Positions 43,630 through 52,956 of a DNA stretch of 64,000 nucleotides are shown here, piece after piece. A model generated the notes under the pieces. It searched no databases, was not told the DNA's origin, and worked only from the letters and a program-made list of their open reading frames with translations. How positions within the stretch are numbered: the first letter of the stretch is position 1; every line of letters starts with the position of its first letter. The position numbers and the translations under genes were made by a program. This DNA is from Actinacidiphila cocklensis. Its GTDB lineage: Bacteria; Actinomycetota; Actinomycetes; Streptomycetales; Streptomycetaceae. Location: positions 186,001 through 250,000 of the forward strand of contig NZ_CAJSLV010000001.1 in assembly GCF_907177275.1 (NCBI RefSeq), read 5' to 3'.

Positions 43630-43666
43630 CGGATGCGCGGGACGCGCCACATGCCCCGCGCATCCG
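43630..43666 (+). terminator. hairpin terminator
   Basis: Perfect 12-bp arms CGGATGCGCGGG (43630-43641) and CCCGCGCATCCG (43655-43666), 25 bp after the SDR stop. Confidence 0.8.
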
Positions 43667-43712
43667 AAAGCCGCCGCGGCGGCGTGGCCCCATCGAGCGA
43701 GGAGGTCGTTGC

Positions 43713-44408
43713 GTGCGACGCGAAGAAGTTCGCACTCTCGGAGAGGCTGACCCGGCGCGCGGTTCCGGATCGTCGCGCACCGTACAGATCGTCGTCCTGT
43801 CGGAGGACACACTGACCGCGCAGGGGGTCGAGGCACATCTGACAGCCGACGACCGGGTACTGGTCCTTCCCCCGGACACCGAGGAGAGACCTGACGTCGT
43901 GCTGGTCATCACCGGAGAAGTGACGGACAGGACCCTGACCTCGATCCAGCGGTTCTCCCAGGACGACCCCGCCGACAACCCCCTGCTGATGCTCGTGGCC
44001 AGGAAGCCCACCGCGAAGCAGCTCGTCCGCGTCGTCGCGATGGGACTCGTGGCCTTCATGCCACGGGAGGGGACCACCCTCGCGGACATCACGGACACGC
44101 TGTGCGTCGTCACCCGCGGCGCCGCGTCCCTGCCGCAACCACTCCTCGGCTCACTGCTGGAGCAGATCCGCACCCGGCGGTGGAACGACCCCACCGCCGA
44201 CGCGGGCGACGGACCGGCATCCTTCACATCGAGGGAGATCGCCGTCCTGCGACAGCTCGCCGCCGGGTTCAGCACCGCGGAGATCGCGGCGGCGCTGCAC
44301 TACTCGGAGCGAACGGTGAAATACGTCATCCACGAGATGATCGTGCGGCACGGCCTGCGCAACCGGGTACACGCGGTCGCGTACGCCCTGAAGCAGGGAC
44401 TTCTCTGA
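43713..44408 (+). CDS. LuxR-type regulator with degenerate receiver, 231 aa
   Basis: Paralog of the 41915 protein. The GTG at 43713 follows GAGGAGG at 8 bases. The receiver-like domain has PDVVLVITGEVTDRTL where the phosphoacceptor Asp would be expected, so it too lacks it. The C-terminal LuxR HTH is LRQLAAGFSTAEIAAALHYS, then ERTVKYVIHEM with the shared LRNRVHAVAYALKQGLL ending. Two such proteins around one SDR suggest a phosphorylation-independent regulatory pair. Ligand or partner unknown. Confidence 0.88.
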   Translation: MRREEVRTLGEADPARGSGSSRTVQIVVLSEDTLTAQGVEAHLTADDRVLVLPPDTEERPDVVLVITGEVTDRTLTSIQRFSQDDPADNPLLMLVARKPTAKQLVRVVAMGLVAFMPREGTTLADITDTLCVVTRGAASLPQPLLGSLLEQIRTRRWNDPTADAGDGPASFTSREIAVLRQLAAGFSTAEIAAALHYSERTVKYVIHEMIVRHGLRNRVHAVAYALKQGLL

Positions 44409-44483
44409 ACCGGCTTGTGCCGCGGAGGCTTCTGCCGGAGGGCGACGGAGCGGCCGCACTCGTCGAGAGGGGTACGCGGCCCG

Positions 44484-47252
44484 TCAGTCCTCGGGGCCGG
44501 TCTGGTTCAGCCGGGACGCGATGTGCTTGCGCGAGGTGATGCCGAGCTTGCGGAACACCCTGCTCAGATGGAACTCGACGGTCGAGGTGGTGACGAACAA
44601 CTGGCCGGCGATCTCCGCGTTGGTCAGCCCCGAGGCGGCCAGGGTCGCCACGTGTCGCTCCTGCGGGGTGAGGTCGGACAGGGTGTCGGCCGTTCGTCTG
44701 CGTGCGGTCTCCCCGGTGGCCAGCAGCTCGGCCCTCGCCCGTTCGGCGAAGGGCGCGGCTCCCCACGACGCGAAGGACTCGTACGCGACGCGCAGCTGGA
44801 CCCTGGCGTCGGCCCGGCGCTTGCGGCGGCGCAGCCACTCCCCGAACAGCAGTTGCGACCACGCCAGTTCCACCGCCACCGGGACCTTCTCCAGCTGCGC
44901 GATCGATTCCTGGTACAGCAGCTCGGCCTCGTCGCCGTCGGCCATCAGGGCACGGCAGCGGGCGAGCAGCCCCAGTGCCCACGGGGTTCCGGCCAGTGGA
45001 GCGCGCTCTTCCAGGCGGTCCATGGCCATGATGGCCGCCTTGCGATCACCGGCCCGCAGCCCTGCCTCGACCATGCCGGCGAGGTTGATGTCGCCGAGGA
45101 TCACCGGGTGGTCGTCGAACATCGCGAGCTGGGCGTCGAGTGCCTCCCGGTAGTGCCCGCGGCCGATCTCGAAGATGCTCAGGGCCTGGGCGGCCCACCG
45201 GTTCGTCACTCCGGTCCGCTGGCTCTCGGCCAGGGCGCGCATCGCCGCGACCGCGGCCCGCAACTCCTTCTCCCGGCCGGTCCAGGCGTACAGCAGGGCC
45301 TTGTGGAAGTCGCCCGACCTGAAGTATCCCGTCGCGGCCATGTAGTCGTCCGACTCGATGTAGAAGCTCTCGGCGGCCGCGAACCGCCCGTTCCAGATCT
45401 CCACCTTGGCGAGGGTGAGCAACGACAGGCTGAGCCCGTAGAGCGCGCCCCGGTCGCGGTCCGACCTCACCAGCTTCTCGAGGATCTCCCGCTTCGCCTC
45501 GATGTCCCACAACTCGTCGCCCGCGATGCTGATCATGACGCTGAACGCGTCCTGCCCGTGGAGCTCGTCGGCGTCGCGCAGGCGGGCCAGCGCCGCTGCC
45601 AGGGCCGGGGCTCCCGCCGTGTAGCCGTAGGCCATCGAGTGGGCCAGCGCCGCCATCAGCGGATCGGGGCTCCAGGCCGGCAGCGCCCTGTCGTGCCAGG
45701 CCTCCGCCGCGGCCCTCGCCACCTCGCGGGGGGTCGTCCCGGTGATCATCCGGCCGCCGATGACAGCGGCCTGCACCGCCTCGCGCAGCAGGTCCCAGCT
45801 CGCCGCGGGGTCGGTGGCGCCGAGACGGGCCACGGCGTCCAGCAGCATCGCCGGCACCTCGCCGGGACGGGAGCAGAACATCTCCACGGACGCCCGCAGC
45901 CGCGTCGCCCGCACCTGCGCCACAGGTCCTTCCAGCAGGGGAGTGGCGAGTTCGAGGAGCGGCTGGACCGCCGGGAGGTTGCCGGAGGCGAGGTGTGCCG
46001 CCGCGGCCGCCAGATACCGCTCGGCCCGCCGGCCGGGATGCGCGGTCATCTCCGCCGCCCTGGTGAGCACCAGCGCCTGTTCGGAGTATCCGCCACGCGC
46101 CTGGGCCAGTTCGGAGGCGGCTTCGAGCTCCGCGGCCACGTCGTCGTCCGGCGCCTCGGTGGCCTCGGCCAGATGCCACGCCCGGCGCTCGGGGGCGCTG
46201 GTGGCGGCGAGTGCCGCCTGGACGCTGCGCCGCTGCTGCGCGGAGGCTGCCGAGTGGACCGCGGAGCGGATCAGCGGGTGGCGGAAGACGGCGGTGGTCC
46301 CGCGGCTCAGTATCCCGGCGGTGACCGCGGGCGTGGCGGACCGGATGGACAGCCCCAGGGCTCCGGCGGCCCGCCACAGCGCCGCCTGGTCGTCCGTCGG
46401 TGTCATGGCCATGAGTAGCAGCAGGGTCCGGGTGTCGGCGGGCAGCAGCGCAGCCGTCTGCTGGAAGTGGGCCTCCAGCTCCCGGTTGACCGGCAGTGGT
46501 TCTGGCAGCGGTGTGACCCCGGCCAGCTGCTCGGGGCTCAGGTTCTCCGCCAGTTCCCGCAGCGCCAGTGCGTTGCCTCCGGTGCCGGCGACCAGCCGCT
46601 CGGCGACCGCCTGGTCCAGGTGCCCGGTCACGCAGGAGGCCAGCAGCGCCCTGGCCTCCACGTCCGCCAGACCCTCGATCCGCAGTGCGGGCAGGTCACC
46701 GAAGACGTCGAGGCCGTCGGCCCCCTCACGACCGGCGAACAGCAGCCCGAGGCAGTCCGCGTACAGGCGCCGGCCGACGAAGGCGAGGGTCTCCGCCGAC
46801 TCGCGGTCCAGCCACTGCACATCGTCGACCAGGAAGAGCATCGGGGTCGCCATGGCCGCGTCCGAGAGCAGGGTCAGCGTGGCCAGTCCGACCAGATGGC
46901 GGTCGGAGGGCGGGGCGTCGTCCAGCCCGAACACGGCGTTCAGGGCGTCCCGCTGGCGCTGCGGCAGGTCCGGCACCCGGCCGAGGTGGGGCCGAAGGAG
47001 CCGGTGCAGCGCGGCGTAGCCCAGCCGTGTCTCGGCCTCCACACCCACCAGCCTGACGACCGACAGGTCCCGGGCGGACTCGGCCGCGTACTCCAGCAGC
47101 CGGGATTTGCCGACTCCCGCGTCGCCGTTGAGCACCAGGACTGCGCTGAATCCGTCGCGGACGGCTTCGAGGACCCTGCCGATCGCCTCGCGCTCCGCGA
47201 GCCGACCGACCATCGGCGGCCCGGCCGGGGGGTGAACGTCGGTCCACACCAT
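44484..47252 (-). CDS. LAL-type LuxR transcriptional regulator, 922 aa
   Basis: Second LAL regulator in the window. Walker A GDAGVGKS is at 43-50, Walker B MLFLVDDVQWLD near 130, a long helical TPR-like middle follows, and the C-terminal HTH contains LTPQERHVATLAASGLTNAE, then IAGQLFVTTSTVEFHLSRVF. The ATG at 47252 follows GAGGGAG; open frame continues upstream but without homology. The N-terminal half is parallel to the LAL at 4037 (GREREQ / GRLAEREAI, VEAETRLGYAALH / VEAESELPFAGLH). It faces the LuxR-type gene at 43713 and may act on the neighbouring SDR or on the divergent region. Confidence 0.92.
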   Translation of the reverse strand: MVWTDVHPPAGPPMVGRLAEREAIGRVLEAVRDGFSAVLVLNGDAGVGKSRLLEYAAESARDLSVVRLVGVEAETRLGYAALHRLLRPHLGRVPDLPQRQRDALNAVFGLDDAPPSDRHLVGLATLTLLSDAAMATPMLFLVDDVQWLDRESAETLAFVGRRLYADCLGLLFAGREGADGLDVFGDLPALRIEGLADVEARALLASCVTGHLDQAVAERLVAGTGGNALALRELAENLSPEQLAGVTPLPEPLPVNRELEAHFQQTAALLPADTRTLLLLMAMTPTDDQAALWRAAGALGLSIRSATPAVTAGILSRGTTAVFRHPLIRSAVHSAASAQQRRSVQAALAATSAPERRAWHLAEATEAPDDDVAAELEAASELAQARGGYSEQALVLTRAAEMTAHPGRRAERYLAAAAAHLASGNLPAVQPLLELATPLLEGPVAQVRATRLRASVEMFCSRPGEVPAMLLDAVARLGATDPAASWDLLREAVQAAVIGGRMITGTTPREVARAAAEAWHDRALPAWSPDPLMAALAHSMAYGYTAGAPALAAALARLRDADELHGQDAFSVMISIAGDELWDIEAKREILEKLVRSDRDRGALYGLSLSLLTLAKVEIWNGRFAAAESFYIESDDYMAATGYFRSGDFHKALLYAWTGREKELRAAVAAMRALAESQRTGVTNRWAAQALSIFEIGRGHYREALDAQLAMFDDHPVILGDINLAGMVEAGLRAGDRKAAIMAMDRLEERAPLAGTPWALGLLARCRALMADGDEAELLYQESIAQLEKVPVAVELAWSQLLFGEWLRRRKRRADARVQLRVAYESFASWGAAPFAERARAELLATGETARRRTADTLSDLTPQERHVATLAASGLTNAEIAGQLFVTTSTVEFHLSRVFRKLGITSRKHIASRLNQTGPED

Positions 47253-47800
47253 GGGCTTCTCCCTCGTTCGTCGTGTTTCTGCCGGCTCAGGCGAAGGCGC
47301 GCTCGGCTGGGCGGGCGTCCCGCGCGAGGGGGGAGGCGGTGCGCGCGGACTCCTGGACCACCGGCTCGACGACGAGTTCCCGCGATGCTGCGTACGACGG
47401 AATGCGCAACCTCTCCGGATCCCCGCGCGTCGGGCGATGACACGTCGCAGCCTAGGAAACCGGAGGGTGGGGGCCTTTGCCCAACGTGTACCGGTGCTGT
47501 GCGAATCATGCACTCGCCCCGGAGATCCGGGTGCGGGACGGCGCGGGCCGCGCACCGGCACGTCGGCCGGCAAGCGGTCGGCCGGTCCATGGAAATGACG
47601 GAACGTCAGTCCTGGTGGGAAGGTGCGGGCTGTGGGCAGCCCGTTCAGGCAGCCGGGCGGGGGCAGCCCAGGGCCGTCGCTCCGGGCCGCGAACCGGCCG
47701 GACGACGGTGGTCCGGCCCGGTGCAGGTCGCTGGCGGGGGAGCTGCGAGTACCTGCACCGGGCCGGGGATCGGGGGTCTTCTCCAGGCGGTTGTATGCGC
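47253..47800. other. intergenic region before the leftward enzyme block
   Basis: About 550 bp without a supported gene; open frames here look like shadow frames. It carries the terminator 47713-47766 of the hydrolase at 47801. Nothing else was seen. Confidence 0.5.
47713..47766 (-). terminator. hairpin terminator
   Basis: Perfect 16-bp arms (CCGGCCCGGTGCAGGT at 47713-47728, complement at 47751-47766), 35 bp past the hydrolase stop. Confidence 0.85.
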
Positions 47801-48694
<894 letters not shown>

Positions 48695-49174
48695 TCAGGC
48701 CGCGCTCAGCCGAAAGGCCTTGGCTGAGGCCGCGACCGCCGCGAGATCGAATTCCGGCGGCATGTCGCCGGCCTCGGCCACCGGCGTGCCGTTGGCCCTG
48801 AAGAACTCCTCGATGCATGCCGGGCTGAACACAGCCGCTATCCGCGCCCCCTGGGCCGAGCGCACCAGATAGCTGTGCGGGACTCCGCGCGGTCCGTGGG
48901 CGACCTGTCCGGGCGCCAGGTCGTGGCGCCGGTCGCCGACGAAGAACGTCACCTCGCCGTCGAGGACGAACCAGACCTCCTCCTCGTCCTCGTGGACGTG
49001 GTGCGGGGGCGCGTGGCCGGCCGGGGCGACGAACTCCATCAGCGCGAGCCGGTTGCCGGTCTCCGCGCCGGTGAGCAGGACCCTGGCCTGGCCGCCGAGG
49101 AACCAGAAGGGTGCACGCTCGGCCGTCGGCGCGAAGGTCGGGAAGGACCCGTCCGGTTCCGCTCTCGCGGTCAT
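48695..49174 (-). CDS. cupin-domain protein, 159 aa
   Basis: Single cupin with motif 1 HHVHEDEEEVWFVLDGEVTF (His, His, Glu) and motif 2 PRGVPHSYLV. The C-terminus EFFRANGTPVAEAGDMPPEF resembles quercetinase-like small cupins of Streptomyces. Its ATG overlaps the stop of the epoxide-hydrolase-like gene (ATGA, 49171-49174), so the two are translationally coupled. It may be a dioxygenase or a binding protein; no assay-based assignment is possible. Confidence 0.9.
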   Translation of the reverse strand: MTARAEPDGSFPTFAPTAERAPFWFLGGQARVLLTGAETGNRLALMEFVAPAGHAPPHHVHEDEEEVWFVLDGEVTFFVGDRRHDLAPGQVAHGPRGVPHSYLVRSAQGARIAAVFSPACIEEFFRANGTPVAEAGDMPPEFDLAAVAASAKAFRLSAA

Positions 49175-50163
49175 CGCCGTCCGCCGAGGAAGTTCAGCAG
49201 CAGGTCGGTCATCTCCTTCGGGTGCTCCTCGTAGATCCAGTGGCCGGAGTCGGGGACGACCACCGGGGTGACGTGGGTGGCGTAGCGGCGCACCTGCTTG
49301 GGCACCGAGGAGCCGAGGCTGCCGTCGGCGCCGATGGCGAGGACGGGCATGGTCAGCTTCCTCTTCTGGAACTGCGCGTTGTCGGCGATGTCCTGGGGGA
49401 AGGTGCGGAACCAGGCGAAGCTGGCTTCCAGATGCGCGGGATCGCGCAGGTAGGAGGCGAAGATCTGCAGATCCTCGGGGGCGAGGGCGTCCTTCTTGAC
49501 GGCGATCCCGCGCATGAAGCCGGACGTCCAGGTCAGTTCGCGGCCCTGGACGAGGCTTTCCGGCAGGCCGGTCTGCAGGGCGAAGAAGCCGAAGTTCCAC
49601 ACCCCAGGACCCTGGGCCGTGAGCGAGGGGAGGGTGTAGATGCCCGGGTCGGGGATCGGCGCCTCGCTGAGCACGAGCTTGCGGACGCTGCGCGGGTACT
49701 GGGCGGCGTAGGCGTAGGCGACCATCGTGCCGATGTCGTGGCCGACGATGTCGACGTCCTGGTCCTTGCCCAGGGAGACCAGGACCGCGTGCAGTTCCGC
49801 GGCCATGGTCTTCTTGTCGTAGCCGGACGCGGGCGCGTCGCTGCGGCCCGCGCCGGGCAGGTCGGGTGCGATGACCGTGTAGTGCTGGGCCAGCGCGGGC
49901 ATGATGTCGTGCCACTCGTACCACGTCTGGGGGTAGCCGTGGATCAGGACCAGGGTGGGTCCGTGGCCGCCGATCACGTAGTCGATGCCGGTCCCGGCGA
50001 CCTGGGTCTTGTGTTCGCTGAAGCCTGCGGGCATCTGCTCGGCGGGCGTGGCCGCGGGCCGGTCGGAGGCCGCGGCGGCGGTGAGGGTGGTCGTGCCGAG
50101 GGCGACGGCCATGGCGCAGGCCGCGGCCAGCAGGCGGCGGGATCGGGGCAGTTGGAATCGCAC
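49171..50163 (-). CDS. exported epoxide-hydrolase-like alpha/beta hydrolase, 330 aa
   Basis: The GTG at 50163 (GGAG 7 bases upstream) gives a Sec-type signal (LPRSRRLLAAACAMAVALG then an Ala-rich region, cleavage near residue 32). The mature protein has HGYPQTWYEW (75-84), a nucleophile elbow GHDIGT with Asp143 instead of Ser, and a late His in PDSGHWIYEEHP. An Asp nucleophile is the mark of epoxide hydrolases and haloalkane dehalogenases. Secretion of such an enzyme suggests detoxification or use of an extracellular epoxide or halide. Coupled to the downstream cupin. A repeated 25-bp element (50309-50333) lies 146 bp upstream. Confidence 0.9.
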   Translation of the reverse strand: MRFQLPRSRRLLAAACAMAVALGTTTLTAAAASDRPAATPAEQMPAGFSEHKTQVAGTGIDYVIGGHGPTLVLIHGYPQTWYEWHDIMPALAQHYTVIAPDLPGAGRSDAPASGYDKKTMAAELHAVLVSLGKDQDVDIVGHDIGTMVAYAYAAQYPRSVRKLVLSEAPIPDPGIYTLPSLTAQGPGVWNFGFFALQTGLPESLVQGRELTWTSGFMRGIAVKKDALAPEDLQIFASYLRDPAHLEASFAWFRTFPQDIADNAQFQKRKLTMPVLAIGADGSLGSSVPKQVRRYATHVTPVVVPDSGHWIYEEHPKEMTDLLLNFLGGRR

Positions 50164-50298
50164 GGGTTGCTCCAAAGGATGGAAGGGGAAGTGAGGTGTG
50201 GTGAGGGTGCCTGTCGTCCGGATCAGTTCGGAGCGGTCATGACGGTGCCTGTCTCGTAGGGGTCGCCTGACCTGGCATGTGCTTACGGAACCGGGAAT

Positions 50299-50318
50299 CC
50301 CGGTGCTCTCGCACCGGG
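50299..50318 (-). terminator. hairpin terminator candidate
   Basis: CCCGGTGC (50299-50306) and GCACCGGG (50311-50318), perfect 8-bp arms with a TCTC loop, 58 bp beyond the stop of the SDR at 50376 and partly overlapping the 25-bp repeat. Confidence 0.5.
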
Positions 50319-50333
50319 GTGGCACCCCAGCGG
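50309..50333 (-). repeat. 25-bp repeated element, copy 1
   Basis: 22 of 25 bases are identical to copy 2 at 52393-52417, the three mismatches being together in the centre; the core pairs GGGGTG with CACCCC. It lies upstream of the leftward gene at 50163. Confidence 0.6.
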
Positions 50334-50375
50334 TTCAGGGCCGGGCACCGCCCCCGCAGGACCGGGGGGCCGCAG

Positions 50376-51197
50376 TCAGGGGATGATGCCGTTCACCACG
50401 CCGCCGTCGACGCGTAGTGCGGCGCCCGTGGTGGCGGAGGCACCGTCGGAGCCGAGGTAGTGGACGAGGCTGGCGACCTCTTCGGGGCGGATGAGCCGTC
50501 CCAGGAGCGAGGTGGGGCGCTCCTCGGCGATGAAGCGGCGTTCGGCTTCGGCGAAGGGGACGCCGTCGCCGAAACGGTCGGCGATGAACACCTCGACACC
50601 AGGGGTGAGGGTGGGACCGGGCAGGACGGTGTTGACCGTCACGCCGGTACCTGCGACCTCCTGGGCGAAACCGCGGGCGACGGCCAGCTGCGCGGTCTTC
50701 GTGGTGCCGTAGTGGATCATTTCCCTGGGAGTGCTGATGGCCGACTCGCTGCTGATGAAGACGACGCGGCCCCACCCGCGCTCCACCATGCGCGGGGCGT
50801 AGTGGCGGGTGAGCCGGACACCGCTGAGAACATTGGTGGCGAAGTAGAGGTTCCATTCCTCGTCGGTGATCTCGAACGCGGGTCTCGCACCGAAGATCCC
50901 GGCGTTGTTGACGAGGACATCCACGTCCGGCGCAGCGTCCGTCAGGATGCGGACGCCCTCCGCGGAGCCGACGTCGGCGGCAACGGCGCGGACTTCACCG
51001 TGTCCGCCGACGGCGCGGATGCGTTCCGCCGCGGCCTTGGTGCGGTCGGGGTCACGGCCGTTGACGACGACGTCAGCTCCGTCGCGGGCGAAGGCGGCGG
51101 CGATCGCCTCGCCGATGCCGGAGGTGGAGCCGGTGACGAGTACGGTGCGGCGTGGCGCTGCGCTCACGGGAGCGCCCCCTGGGCTGGTGGGAGTCAT
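50376..51197 (-). CDS. short-chain dehydrogenase/reductase (SDR), 273 aa
   Basis: Classical SDR with TGSTSGIG, NNAG, catalytic Ser (FISSESAIS) and YxxxK (HYGTTKTAQ), and a GAALRVDGGVVNGI closing segment. Glu-rich middle (EAERRFIAEERP) as in SDRs of the 3-oxoacyl-ACP reductase-like class. GAGGAAA precedes the ATG at 51197. It follows the metallo-beta-lactamase-fold gene by 41 bp on the same strand. Substrate unknown. Confidence 0.93.
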   Translation of the reverse strand: MTPTSPGGAPVSAAPRRTVLVTGSTSGIGEAIAAAFARDGADVVVNGRDPDRTKAAAERIRAVGGHGEVRAVAADVGSAEGVRILTDAAPDVDVLVNNAGIFGARPAFEITDEEWNLYFATNVLSGVRLTRHYAPRMVERGWGRVVFISSESAISTPREMIHYGTTKTAQLAVARGFAQEVAGTGVTVNTVLPGPTLTPGVEVFIADRFGDGVPFAEAERRFIAEERPTSLLGRLIRPEEVASLVHYLGSDGASATTGAALRVDGGVVNGIIP

Positions 51198-51238
51198 TCG
51201 GGTTTCCTCACTTGACGGTTGCGAAGGCTGCCGGTGGT

Positions 51239-52318
51239 TCAGGGCCGGACGCCGAACGGCCCGAGGAGGCCGGCGTCGATGCGCAGGGACTCCAGCAGTG
51301 CCCAGGCGTTGTCCTTGGTGAAGACGTCGGAGGCGGCCAGGACCCCGGCGTACTTCGCGGCGACCGGGGCGGCCGCGGTGTCCGCGACGGCGTCGAGGAA
51401 GGTCTTGAAGATGGCCCACGAGTTGCCCTGTGCGCTGTATTTGGCGAAGTAGGGGCTCGGGTCGACGGAGTCGATGGCGGCGCGGGTGCTGGCTTCGAGA
51501 TCGTTCATGTACTGGATCTGCCGGGTGCCGTCCGCGCGGACGCCGAGTCGACCGAGGTGGCCGCCGACGAACGTCTCCCAGGGGTAGTCCATCGCGATGC
51601 TCTGCGCCTTGATCCAGTCGGGGATGTCCTGGGAGACGGCGAGGTTCTTGAACGGCACCCAGCCCGGGTAGAGCACGTCGACCAGCATCAGGGTGGCGTG
51701 TTCGGGTGCGTAGACGAAGATGTTGTCGGGGGAGTGGTTGGGTCCGTGGTAGGCCAGCTGCAGGGTCTCGCCGCCGACCTTGAGCTGGTACCTGTCGTGG
51801 AAGGTGGTTGTCGGCAGCGGCCGGTTGCGGTCGGCCGCACGGGCCAGCAGGCGGGCCGTGGCGGCGTGGGAGATCCGTTCGACGTCGGGTCCGAAGAGGC
51901 CGGCGGCGCCGATGTGGTCGGCGTGCGAGTGGGAGTAGACGAGGTGGGTGACCTTGCTGGGGCGGCCGTTGGCCCGGGTGACGTCGTCGATCGCGCGCAG
52001 CAGGTTGTGCCCGATCGTCGGCGGGGCGTCGACGAGGACGACGCCGACCTTGGTCGTCAGGAACATGGCCTGGTAGTAGGTGTCGGTGACCCAGTAGAGG
52101 TGTCCTGAGATCCGGCCGACGTAGTAGCCGTCGGCGTTCGGGGCGGGGCCGGCCGAGGCGGCCGGGACCGGAGCGAAGTCCGGCAGGCCGGTGTCGTCGG
52201 CGTGGGCGGGCGCGGCCAGCGCGCCGACGAGGCCGGCGGCGGCCGGGACGGCGAGGGCGCCGGCGGCGCCCCTGAGGAACGTACGGCGGCCGGTCGGGGA
52301 CGGGAGTTCGCGAGACAT
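51239..52318 (-). CDS. Tat-exported metallo-beta-lactamase-fold hydrolase, 359 aa
   Basis: A twin-arginine signal is clear (TGRRTFLRGAAGALAVPAAA, AHA cleavage near residue 40). The metal-binding motif HSHADH is at 130-135, with further His in YHGPNHSPDN and a VGGHLGRL segment. No penicillin-binding signature is evident, so a lactonase, glyoxalase-like or other MBL-fold hydrolase is likely. The ATG at 52318 is fixed by the Tat motif; the ribosome site is weak. It is the first gene of the leftward enzyme group. The 25-bp repeat copy 2 lies 75 bp upstream. Confidence 0.9.
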   Translation of the reverse strand: MSRELPSPTGRRTFLRGAAGALAVPAAAGLVGALAAPAHADDTGLPDFAPVPAASAGPAPNADGYYVGRISGHLYWVTDTYYQAMFLTTKVGVVLVDAPPTIGHNLLRAIDDVTRANGRPSKVTHLVYSHSHADHIGAAGLFGPDVERISHAATARLLARAADRNRPLPTTTFHDRYQLKVGGETLQLAYHGPNHSPDNIFVYAPEHATLMLVDVLYPGWVPFKNLAVSQDIPDWIKAQSIAMDYPWETFVGGHLGRLGVRADGTRQIQYMNDLEASTRAAIDSVDPSPYFAKYSAQGNSWAIFKTFLDAVADTAAAPVAAKYAGVLAASDVFTKDNAWALLESLRIDAGLLGPFGVRP

Positions 52319-52392
52319 GACGGTCTGTATGCCCTTCGGTACGAAGACAGGGAGACGTGCCAGGGCACAGGACAGCACCGGGGCGCGGCGGT

Positions 52393-52417
52393 TCGCACCG
52401 GGGCTCCACCCCAGCGG
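52393..52417 (-). repeat. 25-bp repeated element, copy 2
   Basis: Matches copy 1 at 50309-50333 in 22 of 25 positions, ahead of the leftward gene at 52318. Confidence 0.6.
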
Positions 52418-52499
52418 GACGCGCCTGCCGGCGGCTGCCGGGTACTGGGGTGAGCACCGGCGCGGGAGCCCCTGCGGGCCGCACCTGTCGCATGTTGAC

Positions 52500-52820
52500 A
52501 ACTGGTGGAATTCGCCCTCGTTCGTGTGGACGATCTCGCCCTCCGACGCCGGCGTGCCCGTCACCCCGCTCGTCGGTCAGGGCGGCAAGTGCCTCGACCT
52601 GGCCTCGGACGACAACACCGACGGCGCCAAGGTCCAGATCTACGACTGCAACGGAACCGGCGCCCAGACCTGGTCGTACACCTCGTCGGACAAGGCGCTG
52701 CGCAACCCGGCGTCGGGCAAGTGCCTCGACGTCCCGGCAGCCGTCACCACGCCCGGCACCCAGCTGGACATCTACACCTGCAACGGGACCACCGCTCAGC
52801 AGTGGAACCTGCCGAGTTGA
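52500..52820 (+). pseudogene. ricin-type beta-trefoil lectin fragment
   Basis: The last 80 or so residues before the stop at 52820 are a clear ricin-B lectin repeat pair: GGKCLDLASDDNTDGAKVQI, DCNGTGAQTWSY, then SGKCLDVPAAVTTPGTQLDI and CNGTTAQQWNLPS. Two QxW-type repeats are kept out of the three of a full trefoil, and the Cys pairs are intact. Nothing upstream supplies a start with a ribosome site, a signal peptide or a catalytic domain; in-frame residues around NWWNSPSFVWTISPSD may be the remains of a linker. This looks like the C-terminal remnant of a secreted glycoside hydrolase or lectin. Confidence 0.75.
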
Positions 52821-52956
52821 GCACGGCGCCGAGTGCGCGGCGGCACTGATCCCCGACCGACTCCCGTCGCGCGCTCCGAGCCCGGGCCGGACCTGCTCAG
52901 GCCCGGGCACTCCGCGTGCCGCAGCGGCGGCAACGCCGCCGGCGATCCCCGCAGGG

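Noticed and set aside
47251..47598. 115-codon rightward open frame upstream of the LAL at 44484
   Set aside because: Its start overlaps the ATG of the LAL gene on the other strand, and the Arg/Gly-rich product lacks a ribosome site.
51208..51219. TCACTTGACGGT ahead of the SDR at 50376, matching 12 bases of the repeated 18-bp motif
   Set aside because: The other six bases of the consensus do not match, and the site overlaps the ribosome region 11 bp before the ATG rather than lying 64-196 bp upstream. Treated as chance.
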